Source: Methylobacterium sp. J-067
GTDB taxonomy: Bacteria > Pseudomonadota > Alphaproteobacteria > Rhizobiales > Beijerinckiaceae
Length of the DNA stretch: 64,000 nt
Assembly: GCF_022829465.1 (NCBI RefSeq)
Contig: NZ_JAKSXZ010000105.1
Location: forward strand, 1 to 64,000
Direction: 5' to 3'
Shown: in pieces, positions 26,739-35,876 of the stretch
Numbering within the stretch: the stretch's first letter is position 1
How the letters are laid out: each line of letters starts with the position of its first letter
Position numbers and translations under genes: made by a program
The notes under the pieces: generated by a model
Seen by the model: only the letters and a program-made list of their open reading frames with translations
The model's database searches: none
What the model was told of the DNA's origin: nothing

Positions 26739-27455
26739 ATGGCGACGAAGCGCAGAACCGCGAAAGCGGTGCCGGTGCAAGAGGTTGATCGCCGTCCTTC
26801 GATGGTAGACGACGCCTATGCGGCGATGAAGCGGGCGATCCAGGATTCGAGCTTCGCGCCTGGCTACCAGGCGTCCGAGCAGGAGATCGCCGACCGCCTC
26901 GGCATGAGCCGCACCCCCGTCCACGAGGCGGTGATTCGCTTGCAGGAGGAGGGTCTGGTCCGGGTGCTATCCCGGAAGGGCGTGCTGATCTGCGCCCTCG
27001 CGCCGGCTGACATGCGTGAGATCTACGACGTGATCGTCGCCATCGAGGGCCGTGCCGCCGAGCTGCTGGCCACCCTCCCCGCTGCCGAGCGCGATGCCGT
27101 GGCGGGCGACCTCGCCGCGCACACGGACACGATGGATGCGGCGTGGCACGCGGGGAACCTCCCCGCCTGGGGGCAGGCCGACGCGCTGTTCCACCGGACG
27201 CTGGTGGAGCGCGCAGGCAATGGCCGGATGACCCGGATCATCCAGACCATCAACGACCAATCGCACCGGGCGCGGATGCTAACGCTGAAGTTGCGTCGCG
27301 AACTCGGGGCCTCGGTCGCCGAGCACCACGCCCTCACCGACGCGATCCACCGGGGCGACCCGGCGGCGGCCCATGACCGCCTGCACGATCACCGGCTCAG
27401 GGCGCGGGACGAGTTGCTGCCGTTGCTGGAGAGCTTCGGCCTGAAGCATCTGTAG
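26739..27455 (+). CDS. GntR/FadR-family regulator of the tartrate operon
   Basis: 238 residues. A winged helix (about 22-85, ASEQEIADRLGMSRTPVHEAVIRLQEEGLV) is followed by an all-helical FCD effector domain with its metal-binding His residues (FHRTL, EHHALTDAI, HDHRLRARDEL). It diverges from the tartrate transporter gene and the palindromes between them are its likely operators. GGGGATGAG precedes the ATG at 26739. Repression relieved by a C4 acid would be typical but is not shown by the sequence. Confidence 0.9.
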   Translation: MATKRRTAKAVPVQEVDRRPSMVDDAYAAMKRAIQDSSFAPGYQASEQEIADRLGMSRTPVHEAVIRLQEEGLVRVLSRKGVLICALAPADMREIYDVIVAIEGRAAELLATLPAAERDAVAGDLAAHTDTMDAAWHAGNLPAWGQADALFHRTLVERAGNGRMTRIIQTINDQSHRARMLTLKLRRELGASVAEHHALTDAIHRGDPAAAHDRLHDHRLRARDELLPLLESFGLKHL

Positions 27456-28192
27456 CGACGCTCAGATGCACCGCTCAAGAGCAGTGAAGCTCTTGCGGTC
27501 ATCGGCGGAAGGTTGGAAAGAAGTATGTTGGCGCGCCAGTCTGAACAAAAATGCGAACACTTATGTTATTGAGGTCGCTCGATAATTTACGAGGCCCGTC
27601 TGCTACCCGGCATGCTGCTATCAGCGGTGGGCCTCTCCGAGCCGCAGCGCATCCTCACAAATCGGACGTTCGGCTTGGCGCCCAAGGCGGTCGTTTATAC
27701 GGCCTACAGCCGCTTTCGAAAGCGGACATCGACCGGACGATTTACGACTGCCGGTCGCAACTGAGTAGCGTCGTTCAAGGACGGCCGATTTCTAGCAATC
27801 CTTCCAGTTTTTTATGGATACGAGGAGATCGGGTCGCGGTCAGCGCGGCCTGATCGGGCGTGAGAAAGCTGGGTTTTAAGGAAATTCGTCGATTTTTAAA
27901 GGTGATATCGGCAGTTTAATTCGAGCTTCAGGCGACTGTTTCACATTCTAACTTTAACTTTCATCTTGTGTTCGCCATCCGACACTCTCCTCGATCATCT
28001 TGATTATGTCGGAGGTTTCCTGAAATCGAAAAAGGATCAGAAGCGGCCCACTGGCGGCCTCGGATTTGGCCGGACCTACGCGCGCCAACTTTTATCGGCG
28101 CAAATATAATTGATTTGCGACATTTTGTTTTTCGGCTCACTAATTTTTCCGCTTCGAGCCGACATCAATAGTTCCTGCCACGGGATCGTAAG
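27456..28192. other. Gene-free, A/T-richer stretch
   Basis: About 740 bp. No reading frame has codon use, a ribosome site or homology that I would support. The right half is clearly less GC-rich than its surroundings, which can mark acquired DNA. I see no hairpin, repeat or RNA gene that I can name. Confidence 0.5.
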
Positions 28193-28735
28193 ATGAAGCT
28201 TCTAATTATAGCTGCCGGCTTTTCAATTTGCGCGTTTGCTGCGCAATCTTCTAATATTCCGGAGGCTTTGGTTCAGAAATCAATCGTTCTGAAGTGGAGC
28301 GAGAGCCAAGAGATTAAACGCCAGGATGAGCAGGGGTGGCAAGAACATCAGGTAGAGCGCGGGACCGAAATCTATTTCAGTTCTGCCGGACGGATCTTCA
28401 AGCGTGAGCGGGCGCTCTCTTATCGGACCCGAAGGGGCCACAACGGGCGGGCCAACACGGGTGAGTCGGACGCGATCCTCAACGACGCGAATTTTCTGGG
28501 CACGACCCTGATGGTGCATATGCCGCTGGGGCAAGGCGCGGGGATGCGCCAGCTCTCGGTTTCATTCTCCCCCTCGTTCGACAATTGCGAAGCGGTGGTC
28601 GTGACCGGCAAGGCGGACGGGGCGGAAAGCTTCGCCCATAAGGGCATGCTCGCCCAGAGGATGGTCGAGTTCCGCAAGGTCAAGGCTGGTCCAGTCAACT
28701 GCGCAGTGGAAGGCCGAAACGTCTTCGAGCGGTGA
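28193..28735 (+). CDS. Exported protein of unknown function
   Basis: 180 residues beginning with a signal peptide (MKLLIIAAGFSICAFAAQS). The mature part is polar with a basic middle (IFKRERALSYRTRRG) and a pair of Cys residues, near 137 and 173, that could form a disulfide. No family recognised. It precedes two other exported or membrane proteins read in the same direction (gaps of 44 and 2 bp), so the three may form an envelope-related operon. Codon use is less GC-rich at the start than in the neighbours. Confidence 0.65.
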   Translation: MKLLIIAAGFSICAFAAQSSNIPEALVQKSIVLKWSESQEIKRQDEQGWQEHQVERGTEIYFSSAGRIFKRERALSYRTRRGHNGRANTGESDAILNDANFLGTTLMVHMPLGQGAGMRQLSVSFSPSFDNCEAVVVTGKADGAESFAHKGMLAQRMVEFRKVKAGPVNCAVEGRNVFER

Positions 28736-28779
28736 GATTTTTCTAGCCCCACGCCGCCCGTGATAGAGGCTCTCCGACC

Positions 28780-29517
28780 TTGCGCATCCTGATCTTAATC
28801 GCCGCGTGTAACTGCCTAAGCTCTGGGGTGGGGGCGGCCGAAGCCATCCTGCCTCTCGACGGGGCGAGCGCATTTCACGAGTCGTTCGCCGAGACAGGTC
28901 CCGCCCCAGCCAGAGCCGCGACAGTGGGCGCCACCCTCGTCGGAGCTCGGATCGAGGGGGTGCCGCAGCAGTTCCTCGCAACCCGACCCGAGGTCGCGCT
29001 CGGCGGCACCGATCGACGAGATATTCTCTGCGTCCGCGTCCTGTCGCGGGATGGCCGCTACGCGGCACAGGCCCGTTACCGGATCGTGGCGGCCACCGAT
29101 CCAAAGGCTGCGATCGACTATAGAACGGACTACCGCACGGAGCTTTCGGCCTACGCGTCGAGCGACATGGCGGTGATTGCCCGGGTGGGCCGATCCTGCG
29201 AGAGCGCCAAGGACCTGAGCATCGTACCGGTTTCCTTCGGAGGCTCTGGTGGCAAGGAGGTAGTCCTGCAGGTCAGCGCGGGCGATGCGCGGGTTCGCGC
29301 CCAGTTTGGCTTGAACAATCAGCCCCTGGGGGAGGCGGTCCTATGCGCGCCGCCCGCACGCGGCCCGGCGATCGGCTTCACCGCCGAGTGCCGCCTGCCG
29401 ATTCCCAGCGCATCCCACGACGACCGTTACCAACTCAGCATCGGCGAGACGGGGTCGGGTGGGGGGATCGCGGTGCGGACCTACGCGATCATCCTTCCCG
29501 CGGCCGCGAAGCCTTGA
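28780..29517 (+). CDS. Exported protein of unknown function
   Basis: 245 residues from a TTG codon preceded by AGAGG, with a signal peptide (MRILILIAACNCLSSGVGAAEA). The mature part is rich in beta-type sequence, with Cys residues near 83, 139 and in the VLCAPP-ECRLP region. No family recognised. It is followed after only 2 bp by the next membrane protein, so translational coupling is likely. Confidence 0.62.
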   Translation: MRILILIAACNCLSSGVGAAEAILPLDGASAFHESFAETGPAPARAATVGATLVGARIEGVPQQFLATRPEVALGGTDRRDILCVRVLSRDGRYAAQARYRIVAATDPKAAIDYRTDYRTELSAYASSDMAVIARVGRSCESAKDLSIVPVSFGGSGGKEVVLQVSAGDARVRAQFGLNNQPLGEAVLCAPPARGPAIGFTAECRLPIPSASHDDRYQLSIGETGSGGGIAVRTYAIILPAAAKP

Positions 29518-29519
29518 GC

Positions 29520-30527
29520 ATGAGCGCATGGCGAGTCGGGCTCCTCTTGCGCTTCGTCGCTGTGGTGGCGGCCCTGATCGTGGCCCTGATTGCCATCACA
29601 CTCCTCCCCTCGGCACCCTCATTCTCGATCGTGCAGGCGACGTCGGAGGCGGTTTTTTTCGACGTCGCCGTTCCCGAGATGGCGCAGATCCGCCTCGATG
29701 GCTTCGCGACCTACGCCGAGACGGCAACAGGCAGTCTCGGCTTCGGGACCTCAGATGGCACCGCGCGCAAGCCTCTCTGTCTCACAGGCGTGCTCGTGCC
29801 CGCGTCTGGCACTCGCGTCACCTACAAACGCTTCCACGACGGCCCGGTGAGCGTCGTCTTGGAGCGGCGCGACGGCATGCCTGCGGGGAACCTCGATCTC
29901 GGCGAAGCGGCCACGCCGGAGGCCGTCAAGCGGGCATCATGGCTCCGGCTCGAAGCTGTAACCACAAAGGGCGACGATGCGCCCAAATCACTCTGCCCCG
30001 GCGATCCGTTCCTCCGGCTGCCGGTTTACGGCGTGGCGGAGATCGGCTCCGAGTTGCGGCCCCTGGGGCGCGGGCGTGAGCCGAGCGCGGGTGTCCTGCT
30101 CGACGGCACCGTGACCATCTTCGTTCGCACCCTGGAGTTCGGCGGCCTAGTCCCGAAGACGCGGATCTATCCTTCGAGCATCTCGGACATCACCCTGCCC
30201 CCCGGGTCCAAGGTGCTCGAGGATTCCGCCGACGGTGAGGTACGCCGACCCTGGACGGGCTTCGTGCAGGCCGATGCCGACGACGCCCTCGGCGTCAAGC
30301 TGATCACAGAAGCCAAGCGCTTGGCGATCCTGCGGCCGGGCATCGGGCTGACCCCGGAGATCCTGTCCTTCAGTTTCTTCAGCCAGTTGATGAATGACCC
30401 GACCCTTCAATCGGTCCAGATCATCGGCGCCTTCCTGTTCTCGGTTCTCTACTCCCTCGGCACGGCCCTCTCGTGGTACGACGGTCGCCACCCGCTTCCC
30501 GCTACTCGCAATAAGTCCGAGCATTGA
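29520..30527 (+). CDS. Bitopic membrane protein of unknown function
   Basis: 335 residues with a membrane helix at each end (about 8-29, LLLRFVAVVAALIVALIAITLL, and 305-322) and a large, probably periplasmic domain between. No family recognised. The ATG at 29520 lies just after the stop of the preceding gene. The end overlaps the small secreted-protein gene on the other strand by 26 bp. Probable function in the envelope, from topology only. Confidence 0.62.
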   Translation: MSAWRVGLLLRFVAVVAALIVALIAITLLPSAPSFSIVQATSEAVFFDVAVPEMAQIRLDGFATYAETATGSLGFGTSDGTARKPLCLTGVLVPASGTRVTYKRFHDGPVSVVLERRDGMPAGNLDLGEAATPEAVKRASWLRLEAVTTKGDDAPKSLCPGDPFLRLPVYGVAEIGSELRPLGRGREPSAGVLLDGTVTIFVRTLEFGGLVPKTRIYPSSISDITLPPGSKVLEDSADGEVRRPWTGFVQADADDALGVKLITEAKRLAILRPGIGLTPEILSFSFFSQLMNDPTLQSVQIIGAFLFSVLYSLGTALSWYDGRHPLPATRNKSEH

Positions 30528-30825
30528 AGAAGAAGCATCCCGGCTTATCCGGGACGTAATGCTGGTAGACGGCGGCGTGGATCCGCGTCCTGTCAGAGCG
30601 CTGCGCCGCTCGGTGCCGCCGGGAGGACGAGCGCGATGCCGATACCGCGCACGATCCGTCCGGGTAGATATGCATCGTTAGGGCTTGGCTGCCTTCGGGC
30701 GCGACGAGGGCGAGTGGGATCAGACAGAGGGCGACCTCCGCATCCGACGCCGCGGCGGGCGGCGGCAGGACGGATAGTAGCCAGACGGCGAGGAGCCCAG
30801 CGGCCAGTCCAGGAGGAGTGATCAC
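30502..30825 (-). CDS. Small secreted protein coupled to the caspase-like gene
   Basis: 107 residues from a GTG that overlaps the stop of the caspase-like gene (GTGA), which argues for a real, coupled gene. GTG is the only sensible start: it gives a signal peptide (LAAGLLAVWLLSVLPPPAAA) at once. The C-terminal end GCFFFNARTYCE closely resembles the end of the upstream protein, KCFSFNGRSFCE. The C-FxFNxR-xCE tail is known at the end of many rhizobial caspase-domain proteins. Function unknown. Confidence 0.68.
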   Translation of the reverse strand: MITPPGLAAGLLAVWLLSVLPPPAAASDAEVALCLIPLALVAPEGSQALTMHIYPDGSCAVSASRSSSRRHRAAQRSDRTRIHAAVYQHYVPDKPGCFFFNARTYCE

Positions 30826-32531
30826 TCGCAGAACGAGCGGCCGTTGAAGGAGAAACACTTTCCGTGTCCCGTGGCGTGCCTGGGTTCCGGTTCTGAGACG
30901 CGGTGCGACGCCGAAGCCGAGGCGATGACTGGGGCGGCCTCGCGTCTCGGGGGCCGGGAGGGGGCGGGGGCGTGAACCACGGCGAGCCGATGCTTGGGCT
31001 GCTGCGGCAGCGACCGATTGCGCACAGTGTGAGCAGTGCAATCACCTGCCATGTCGAGAATTTCGCCCGGCCCGCAGGATCTCCTCACGCAGTGCCCGCC
31101 CTGCTCCGTCTCCAGCGGCGAACATACGAGAGGACAGATGCGGTCGGGCCGAGCCCTAAGAGCTTCGAGATAGGCGGCAGTCGGCCCGGCCGGGACGGAG
31201 AGGGACGCATACCGTGCGAGTGTGGCGAGGCCCTTCTTCGTGGCAGTCGAGTCCCAGATCTCGTCGAGGGCGCCCTGATAGCAGCCGAGGCGCTGCAACT
31301 CGACCTTGATGCCCCGCGCCAAGATGCCGGCGATTAGGCCGTTCCCGGCCCCTGCGGCGGCCAGGTTGGACGTTTCCAGGCTTGCAAGATGCTGCGCTCC
31401 GGTACCGTCTCGGCCCGGGACCGTAACGGTCGTCGGGATCGCAACTGCAGGCTCGGCGCGAACTTTCGCGCTACCTTCCTCGGAAGGCATAGAGGCCGCT
31501 GCCTTCGAGGGAAGTTCGGCTGCGCCGGCCGGTTCATTCCGCAGCCCGGTGATCGGACCGAGGGACGTGGGCTCTTCCAAAGATGACGTCGGCGCCATCA
31601 GAGCCGCCACATCGGGGCCTGCATGTTCGAGCAGCTTCAAGCGTAACCGCGCGTCGGGGGCGTAGAAGCTTGTCGGGAATCTCTCGACGAAGCTCCGCAC
31701 GTCCGCGACATTGGTCGAGGCGCGCACCCGCGCCCAGGCGGTCTGGTCCGTCTCCGAGGTGTTAAGAGCATAATCCGAGAGGAGGGAGATCGAGAGTTCC
31801 GGGACTTGGCGTCCCTTGGTGGCGGTGTAGACCTTGCTGGCGACCCGGCGGAACAGGACGCCGATCTCCAGGCCAGGCACCTTTAATTCGTCGAGGAGCG
31901 CGGTGGTGAACGGGCTGTTTCGGCCTCCCCCATCCTGGGCGGTGTCGTTGGCCTGCGTCGCGTAGGCGACGACCATGCCGCGCATCTGCTCGGGTCGGGT
32001 AAAGCCGCGGACGGCAGCGACGTCCCGCGACCCGACGCTGATCGACCGGATGAGCCGCTCGGCCAGCGGGTTGTTGCGGCAGGCATCGAGGATCAGGATC
32101 TTGACGCCACTCGCCCGCTCGATGGCCGCCCGCACGTCGTCGATCGCGATCATCTGGTAGCGGAGGCTGACCTCGTCCTCCAACTGCGCATCGACGGGCA
32201 TGATATAGTTGCGCCCCTCGAATTGCATCCCGTGGCCAGCATAGAAGAACAGCGCTGCCTCGGCGTCCTTGGACAGGCGGGCGAACTGCTCGATCGATTG
32301 GTCCATCGACGCCTTGGTCGCGTCGGCGCCGTAGATGACCTCGAAGCCCAGGCTCCGCAGTTCCGCGGCGATGTCGGCCGAATCGTTGGCCGGGTTGGTC
32401 AGCCGGGCCGTGTTGATATAGTTCGAGTTCCCGATGACGAGGGCGACCCGGCGCGCCGCCTCGGCCCCCGTGGCGACCATGGCCACGGTGATCGCGAGCA
32501 GCACCAGACAGGATATGCGCGACCTCGACAT
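30822..32531 (-). CDS. Exported caspase-like (peptidase C14/metacaspase) protein
   Basis: 569 residues. A signal peptide (residues 1-25) is followed by a caspase domain (about 27-260) with the catalytic His at 100 (FFYAGHGMQ) and Cys at 151 (LILDACRNNP), both intact. A TPR- or linker-like stretch (DVRSFVERFPTSFYAPDARLRLKLLE), a region like a peptidoglycan-binding fold (LQRLGCYQGALDEIWD) and a Cys-rich tail follow. It should cut after basic residues, in the periplasm, if it acts as metacaspases do. It is divergent from an adenylate cyclase gene and coupled to a small downstream gene. Confidence 0.88.
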   Translation of the reverse strand: MSRSRISCLVLLAITVAMVATGAEAARRVALVIGNSNYINTARLTNPANDSADIAAELRSLGFEVIYGADATKASMDQSIEQFARLSKDAEAALFFYAGHGMQFEGRNYIMPVDAQLEDEVSLRYQMIAIDDVRAAIERASGVKILILDACRNNPLAERLIRSISVGSRDVAAVRGFTRPEQMRGMVVAYATQANDTAQDGGGRNSPFTTALLDELKVPGLEIGVLFRRVASKVYTATKGRQVPELSISLLSDYALNTSETDQTAWARVRASTNVADVRSFVERFPTSFYAPDARLRLKLLEHAGPDVAALMAPTSSLEEPTSLGPITGLRNEPAGAAELPSKAAASMPSEEGSAKVRAEPAVAIPTTVTVPGRDGTGAQHLASLETSNLAAAGAGNGLIAGILARGIKVELQRLGCYQGALDEIWDSTATKKGLATLARYASLSVPAGPTAAYLEALRARPDRICPLVCSPLETEQGGHCVRRSCGPGEILDMAGDCTAHTVRNRSLPQQPKHRLAVVHAPAPSRPPRREAAPVIASASASHRVSEPEPRHATGHGKCFSFNGRSFCE

Positions 32532-32685
32532 ATCAATGACGATACTTTGAAGGCTGTGCGAATCAAACCGGAATTTGAACGTTCGTTGCGGTCTCCCTCC
32601 TGTCTCCTGAAAGCTTCGGATACTGGACAGCGATCCGTCCTTTGGGCACAAGCGCTGCAGGCAAGCCATTGAGGATCGCGCTTCC

Positions 32686-33711
32686 GTGGCGGACAAAATC
32701 GAAGAAGACCGGCAACTGCTCGCGATTTTGGTCGCGGACATAGTCGGATATAGTAAACTCATGCGGCTCGACGAGCGAAAGACGTTCGCAAATCTTCGCG
32801 TGCTGCGTGAAGCCGTCATCGAACCGGTGATCCATACTTCCGGCGGCTCCATTGAGAAATGGACCGGTGACGGCTTCATCGGAAGCTTCCCTAGTACAAG
32901 CGACGCGGTGAGGGCAGCCGCCCGCATCCAAGCCGGTGTGATCGCCCGGCTCGCCCCCACCATTGTTCTGCGGATCGGCATCAACAGCGGCGACGTGATC
33001 CTCACTCGGGACGATGTATTCGGCGATACGGTGAACGTCGCCGCCCGGTTGCAAAGCTGCGCCGAGCCTGGCGGCATTCTGGTCTCGCGGGGGGTGCGCG
33101 ATGCCGTGCGTGATGGGCCGGACCTAACCTTCGAGGCCGCCGGCACACCTATGTTCAAAAATATCGTTGATCCCATTGAGACTTATCGGGTGCGGTTCGA
33201 CCCGGCGGCATTCCGCGAGGTGGTTGTACCAAGCGGTTCGCGGGGCTGGCGTGACGGTCCCCCATTCGTTTGGGCAGCGGGGGCCGGTCTCGCCGCGATC
33301 GCCCTCGTGGGCGTGGGCTACGAAGGCTGGACGCGCAACGGCGCGGCCGGCGGCGGTAGCGACCTCGAGGTTGCGACCGCGAAAGGCGGGGGTACGGGTT
33401 CGCCCCGTGCCGTCGCTCTCACCACCGCCATGGGCCAACCCGTCCGCGTGGCTCGCGCGTGGTCCGTCGATCCCCGGGATTGCGCCGCACGCCGGATCGG
33501 GTTCCAAGTGATGCAGGAACCTCGACACGGGCATTTCGAGACTGGGGTCAACATGGTGCCGATCGATAAGGGCAAATGCCGGACGGCGGCAGCCCTCGAC
33601 GTGACGTACATCCCCGACAGCGGGTTCAATGGCTCTGATACGAGCACATTCCGACTCCGCGACGCGGGCCAGATCAATGACCAGACTGTGGCGATCGTCG
33701 TACGGCCATAA
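32686..33711 (+). CDS. Class III adenylate cyclase with C-terminal periplasmic domain
   Basis: 341 residues from a GTG. The N-terminal cytoplasmic cyclase domain (about 10-170) holds both metal Asp residues (D18 in ADIVGYS and D62 in KWTGDG), the adenine-selecting Lys 58 and the NVAAR transition-state Asn/Arg, so it should be active. One membrane helix (about 191-210) leads to a periplasmic tail with a cadherin/Ig-like motif (VTYIPDSGFNGSDTSTF). The order is reversed compared with the common sensor-first cyclases. It shares a 154-bp intergenic region with the caspase-like gene. Confidence 0.88.
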   Translation: MADKIEEDRQLLAILVADIVGYSKLMRLDERKTFANLRVLREAVIEPVIHTSGGSIEKWTGDGFIGSFPSTSDAVRAAARIQAGVIARLAPTIVLRIGINSGDVILTRDDVFGDTVNVAARLQSCAEPGGILVSRGVRDAVRDGPDLTFEAAGTPMFKNIVDPIETYRVRFDPAAFREVVVPSGSRGWRDGPPFVWAAGAGLAAIALVGVGYEGWTRNGAAGGGSDLEVATAKGGGTGSPRAVALTTAMGQPVRVARAWSVDPRDCAARRIGFQVMQEPRHGHFETGVNMVPIDKGKCRTAAALDVTYIPDSGFNGSDTSTFRLRDAGQINDQTVAIVVRP

Positions 33712-34572
33712 ATTTTCACGGTCAGCCGCATCGGTCGAAACCGAGCGGCATCTCTTTGTATGCCTCGTCGATACCGTACGCCGAACCCTTCGATGCTCAG
33801 GTTCGGGCCCAAATAACAGTGTCGGCTTAATTTTCGACCCTTCTAGAGCAGTTATTACATGTTAGATATTTTGTCCCATTCTCCACTACCCGCAGAATCT
33901 CCTAGTCTCCGGCGACCTCGTCCTTGTTGAGAGCAGTATACTCCCCCGCACATAGCATCAACGGAGCGCCCCCCCTGGAACCCTTCGGGGTAAGCGGCAG
34001 CACTCAATCGACTGACGGTCTTTGGACCGTTTAGATCAATGGGATCGGCCTGAATCAGACGCATCCTCCGCAAGCGAAGTCCGCTTCGCGTTGCCTCAAG
34101 CTCCATAACGGACGGCCAGCTTTCAGCCAGCTTCAGCCAAATTGCCGGCCGCGTCGGAACGGCTGGGTTGGGTGGTTTTCGGCCTGTCTGGTTACGGTCA
34201 CCACCGCGCCAAAGCGGACGACGACCAGTGCTCTATTTCTACGAGCGATAGAGATTTCGCGCTCTTCAGCCTTTCGCGAGGCAAACGATAATCGCCGCCC
34301 CCTTGGCGTAGGATTGCGCGGAGATATCGGTCTGCATCGCAAGCGTCTTTCAAATTGAAAATAGACCGATCTAATCGCTAAACCGACTCCGAAAACATCA
34401 CGATGAGACCGTAGCTCACCGAGGTCTTATCGTTGTGATGGATCGCTTATCTAGCTCCTTGCCATTCCACCCAGACCTATACACGAGTGATCGAAAGCCG
34501 CGTCAGCTTGACGGCTTGGTTGCCGCGCGTGAACTGACTGCGGGCATTCAGCTCGTTCGGCGGCAGGTCACC
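33712..34572. other. Gene-free stretch upstream of mgtC
   Basis: About 860 bp. Possible short reading frames on both strands lack ribosome sites and known motifs. The mgtC frame is open upstream to 34435, but that extension does not match the family. I see no clear terminator or riboswitch. Slightly A/T-richer than its surroundings. Confidence 0.45.
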
Positions 34573-35256
34573 ATGATCGGCAATCTCGAAATCATCGCTC
34601 GCCTGATGCTCGCTGCTGTTCTCAGTGGCTTGATAGGGGTCGAGCGTGAACGCCTGCTCTGGGCTGCGGGCCTGCGGACCCACATGCTTGTCGGGGTCGG
34701 CGCCTGCCTCATCGTGATCGTTTCAGCCTTCGGCTTCAGCGATGTCCTCGGGACGCACAACGTCGTCCTCGACCCTTCGCGGATCGCGGCACAGGTTGTC
34801 TCGGGTGTTGGATTTCTCGGGGCCGGGACAATCCTGCTTCGCGGCGAAGTCGTCAAAGGGCTTACTACAGCAGCGAGCCTGTGGGCGGTGGCGGCCATCG
34901 GGCTGGCGATCGGCAGCGGCCTCTACGTCGCCGGCATCGCGACGACCGCCATCCTCCTGGCGATCCTCGCCGGCCTGAAGCCGCTTCAGGAGCGTTATCA
35001 CGATCGGCTGCGTGTCCAGCCGCTCCGCGTCATCGCCGAACCGGGAACCGTCACGTTCAACACCGTGCAGGAGATCGCTGGGCTGCGGGCCTCACGCATC
35101 CGCCAGTTCGTCGTGCAACGCGCCGCCGACCCGGCGCAGGACGAGATCCTGATTTCGTTCGCGCGGCTGTCGCGTCAGTCGGTAGCAGAAATTGCCCAAG
35201 GCCTGCGGGCACGCCCCGGCGTTGCCAGTGTCGAGAACGTCGAAGGCCATCTGTAG
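34573..35256 (+). CDS. mgtC: MgtC/SapB-family membrane protein
   Basis: 227 residues. The N-terminal half has about five helices with the family hallmarks: LAAVLSGLIGVERE, LRTHMLVGVGACL, RIAAQVVSGVGFLGAGTI and GLTTAASLW. The C-terminal cytoplasmic part is ACT-like. MgtC proteins help survival at low magnesium and modulate the F-type ATPase. The ATG at 34573 fits the family start; a 46-residue upstream extension has no membrane sequence and is not supported. Two small genes follow on the same strand. Confidence 0.9.
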   Translation: MIGNLEIIARLMLAAVLSGLIGVERERLLWAAGLRTHMLVGVGACLIVIVSAFGFSDVLGTHNVVLDPSRIAAQVVSGVGFLGAGTILLRGEVVKGLTTAASLWAVAAIGLAIGSGLYVAGIATTAILLAILAGLKPLQERYHDRLRVQPLRVIAEPGTVTFNTVQEIAGLRASRIRQFVVQRAADPAQDEILISFARLSRQSVAEIAQGLRARPGVASVENVEGHL

Positions 35257-35331
35257 CCATCCCAATGACTTGGCCGCGCAACCGCCGTCCACGGGGGTCG
35301 TTGTTCCACACGGCAGATGGAGAGGCGGCTA

Positions 35332-35607
35332 ATGAAATCTGTGATACGTGCACCGCTCGCCCTGGCTTTTGCCCTGGGCTTGATCGGCCCTGCCTCGGCG
35401 AAGAAAGACAAGCCGGGGACGGATTGGATCCCGGCCGAGCAGGTGAAGCAAACGCTGATGAAGGCGGGCTACTCCAGCATCACCGAGTTGGAGGCCAATG
35501 ACGGTAATTGTGAAGGCGAAGGCCTGAAGAATGGCGTGAGAATGGAGTTCCACGTCGATCCTAAGACGGGCACCATCACCAAAGAGAAGCCCGACAAGGA
35601 CTTATGA
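35332..35607 (+). CDS. Small exported PepSY-like protein
   Basis: 91 residues with a signal peptide (MKSVIRAPLALAFALGLIGPASA) and a PepSY-type mature domain: the pattern IPAEQVKQTLMKAGYSSITELE followed by a hydrophilic V-FHVDPKTGTI strand. Such periplasmic proteins probably act as inhibitors or binders. GAGAGGCGG precedes the ATG at 35332. It overlaps the next gene by ATGA, so the two are coupled. Confidence 0.78.
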   Translation: MKSVIRAPLALAFALGLIGPASAKKDKPGTDWIPAEQVKQTLMKAGYSSITELEANDGNCEGEGLKNGVRMEFHVDPKTGTITKEKPDKDL

Positions 35608-35861
35608 GCAAGGCCGCGAAGCTCGCCTCCACCAAGGCCAAACTTGGGCAAAAGGGAAAGCGCACGGCGTATTTGATCGCCGTGCATCAGGAGCGACAGC
35701 CCGTACGCGTCTATGCGGTCATGGACGTGTCAGCGGACCTCGCTATCACGCAGGTCGCCGCGCTGGCGACGGATGCCACGAAGGTCGAGATCGTCGGCAG
35801 CCTATCGCGCAACCTCGCGCGGCAACTCGGCCTCGTGCCCGGTCAGATCCGCTTGGTCTGA
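35604..35861 (+). CDS. Small basic protein of unknown function
   Basis: 85 residues with a lysine-rich start (SKAAKLASTKAKLGQKGKR) and a compact mixed alpha/beta rest. No signal peptide or membrane helix, no family recognised. The start ATG overlaps the stop of the PepSY-like gene by 4 bp, which supports it as a gene. Convergent with the phosphate transporter gene. Confidence 0.6.
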   Translation: MSKAAKLASTKAKLGQKGKRTAYLIAVHQERQPVRVYAVMDVSADLAITQVAALATDATKVEIVGSLSRNLARQLGLVPGQIRLV

Positions 35862-35876
35862 GCGCCCCGGAGCGCC

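Noticed and set aside
27551..27853. 100-codon frame in the gap after the GntR gene
   Set aside because: No ribosome site, no recognisable protein pattern and unusual composition.
33712..34572. Magnesium riboswitch or leader peptide upstream of mgtC
   Set aside because: No conserved M-box features or proline-rich leader peptide could be recognised; only random short frames.
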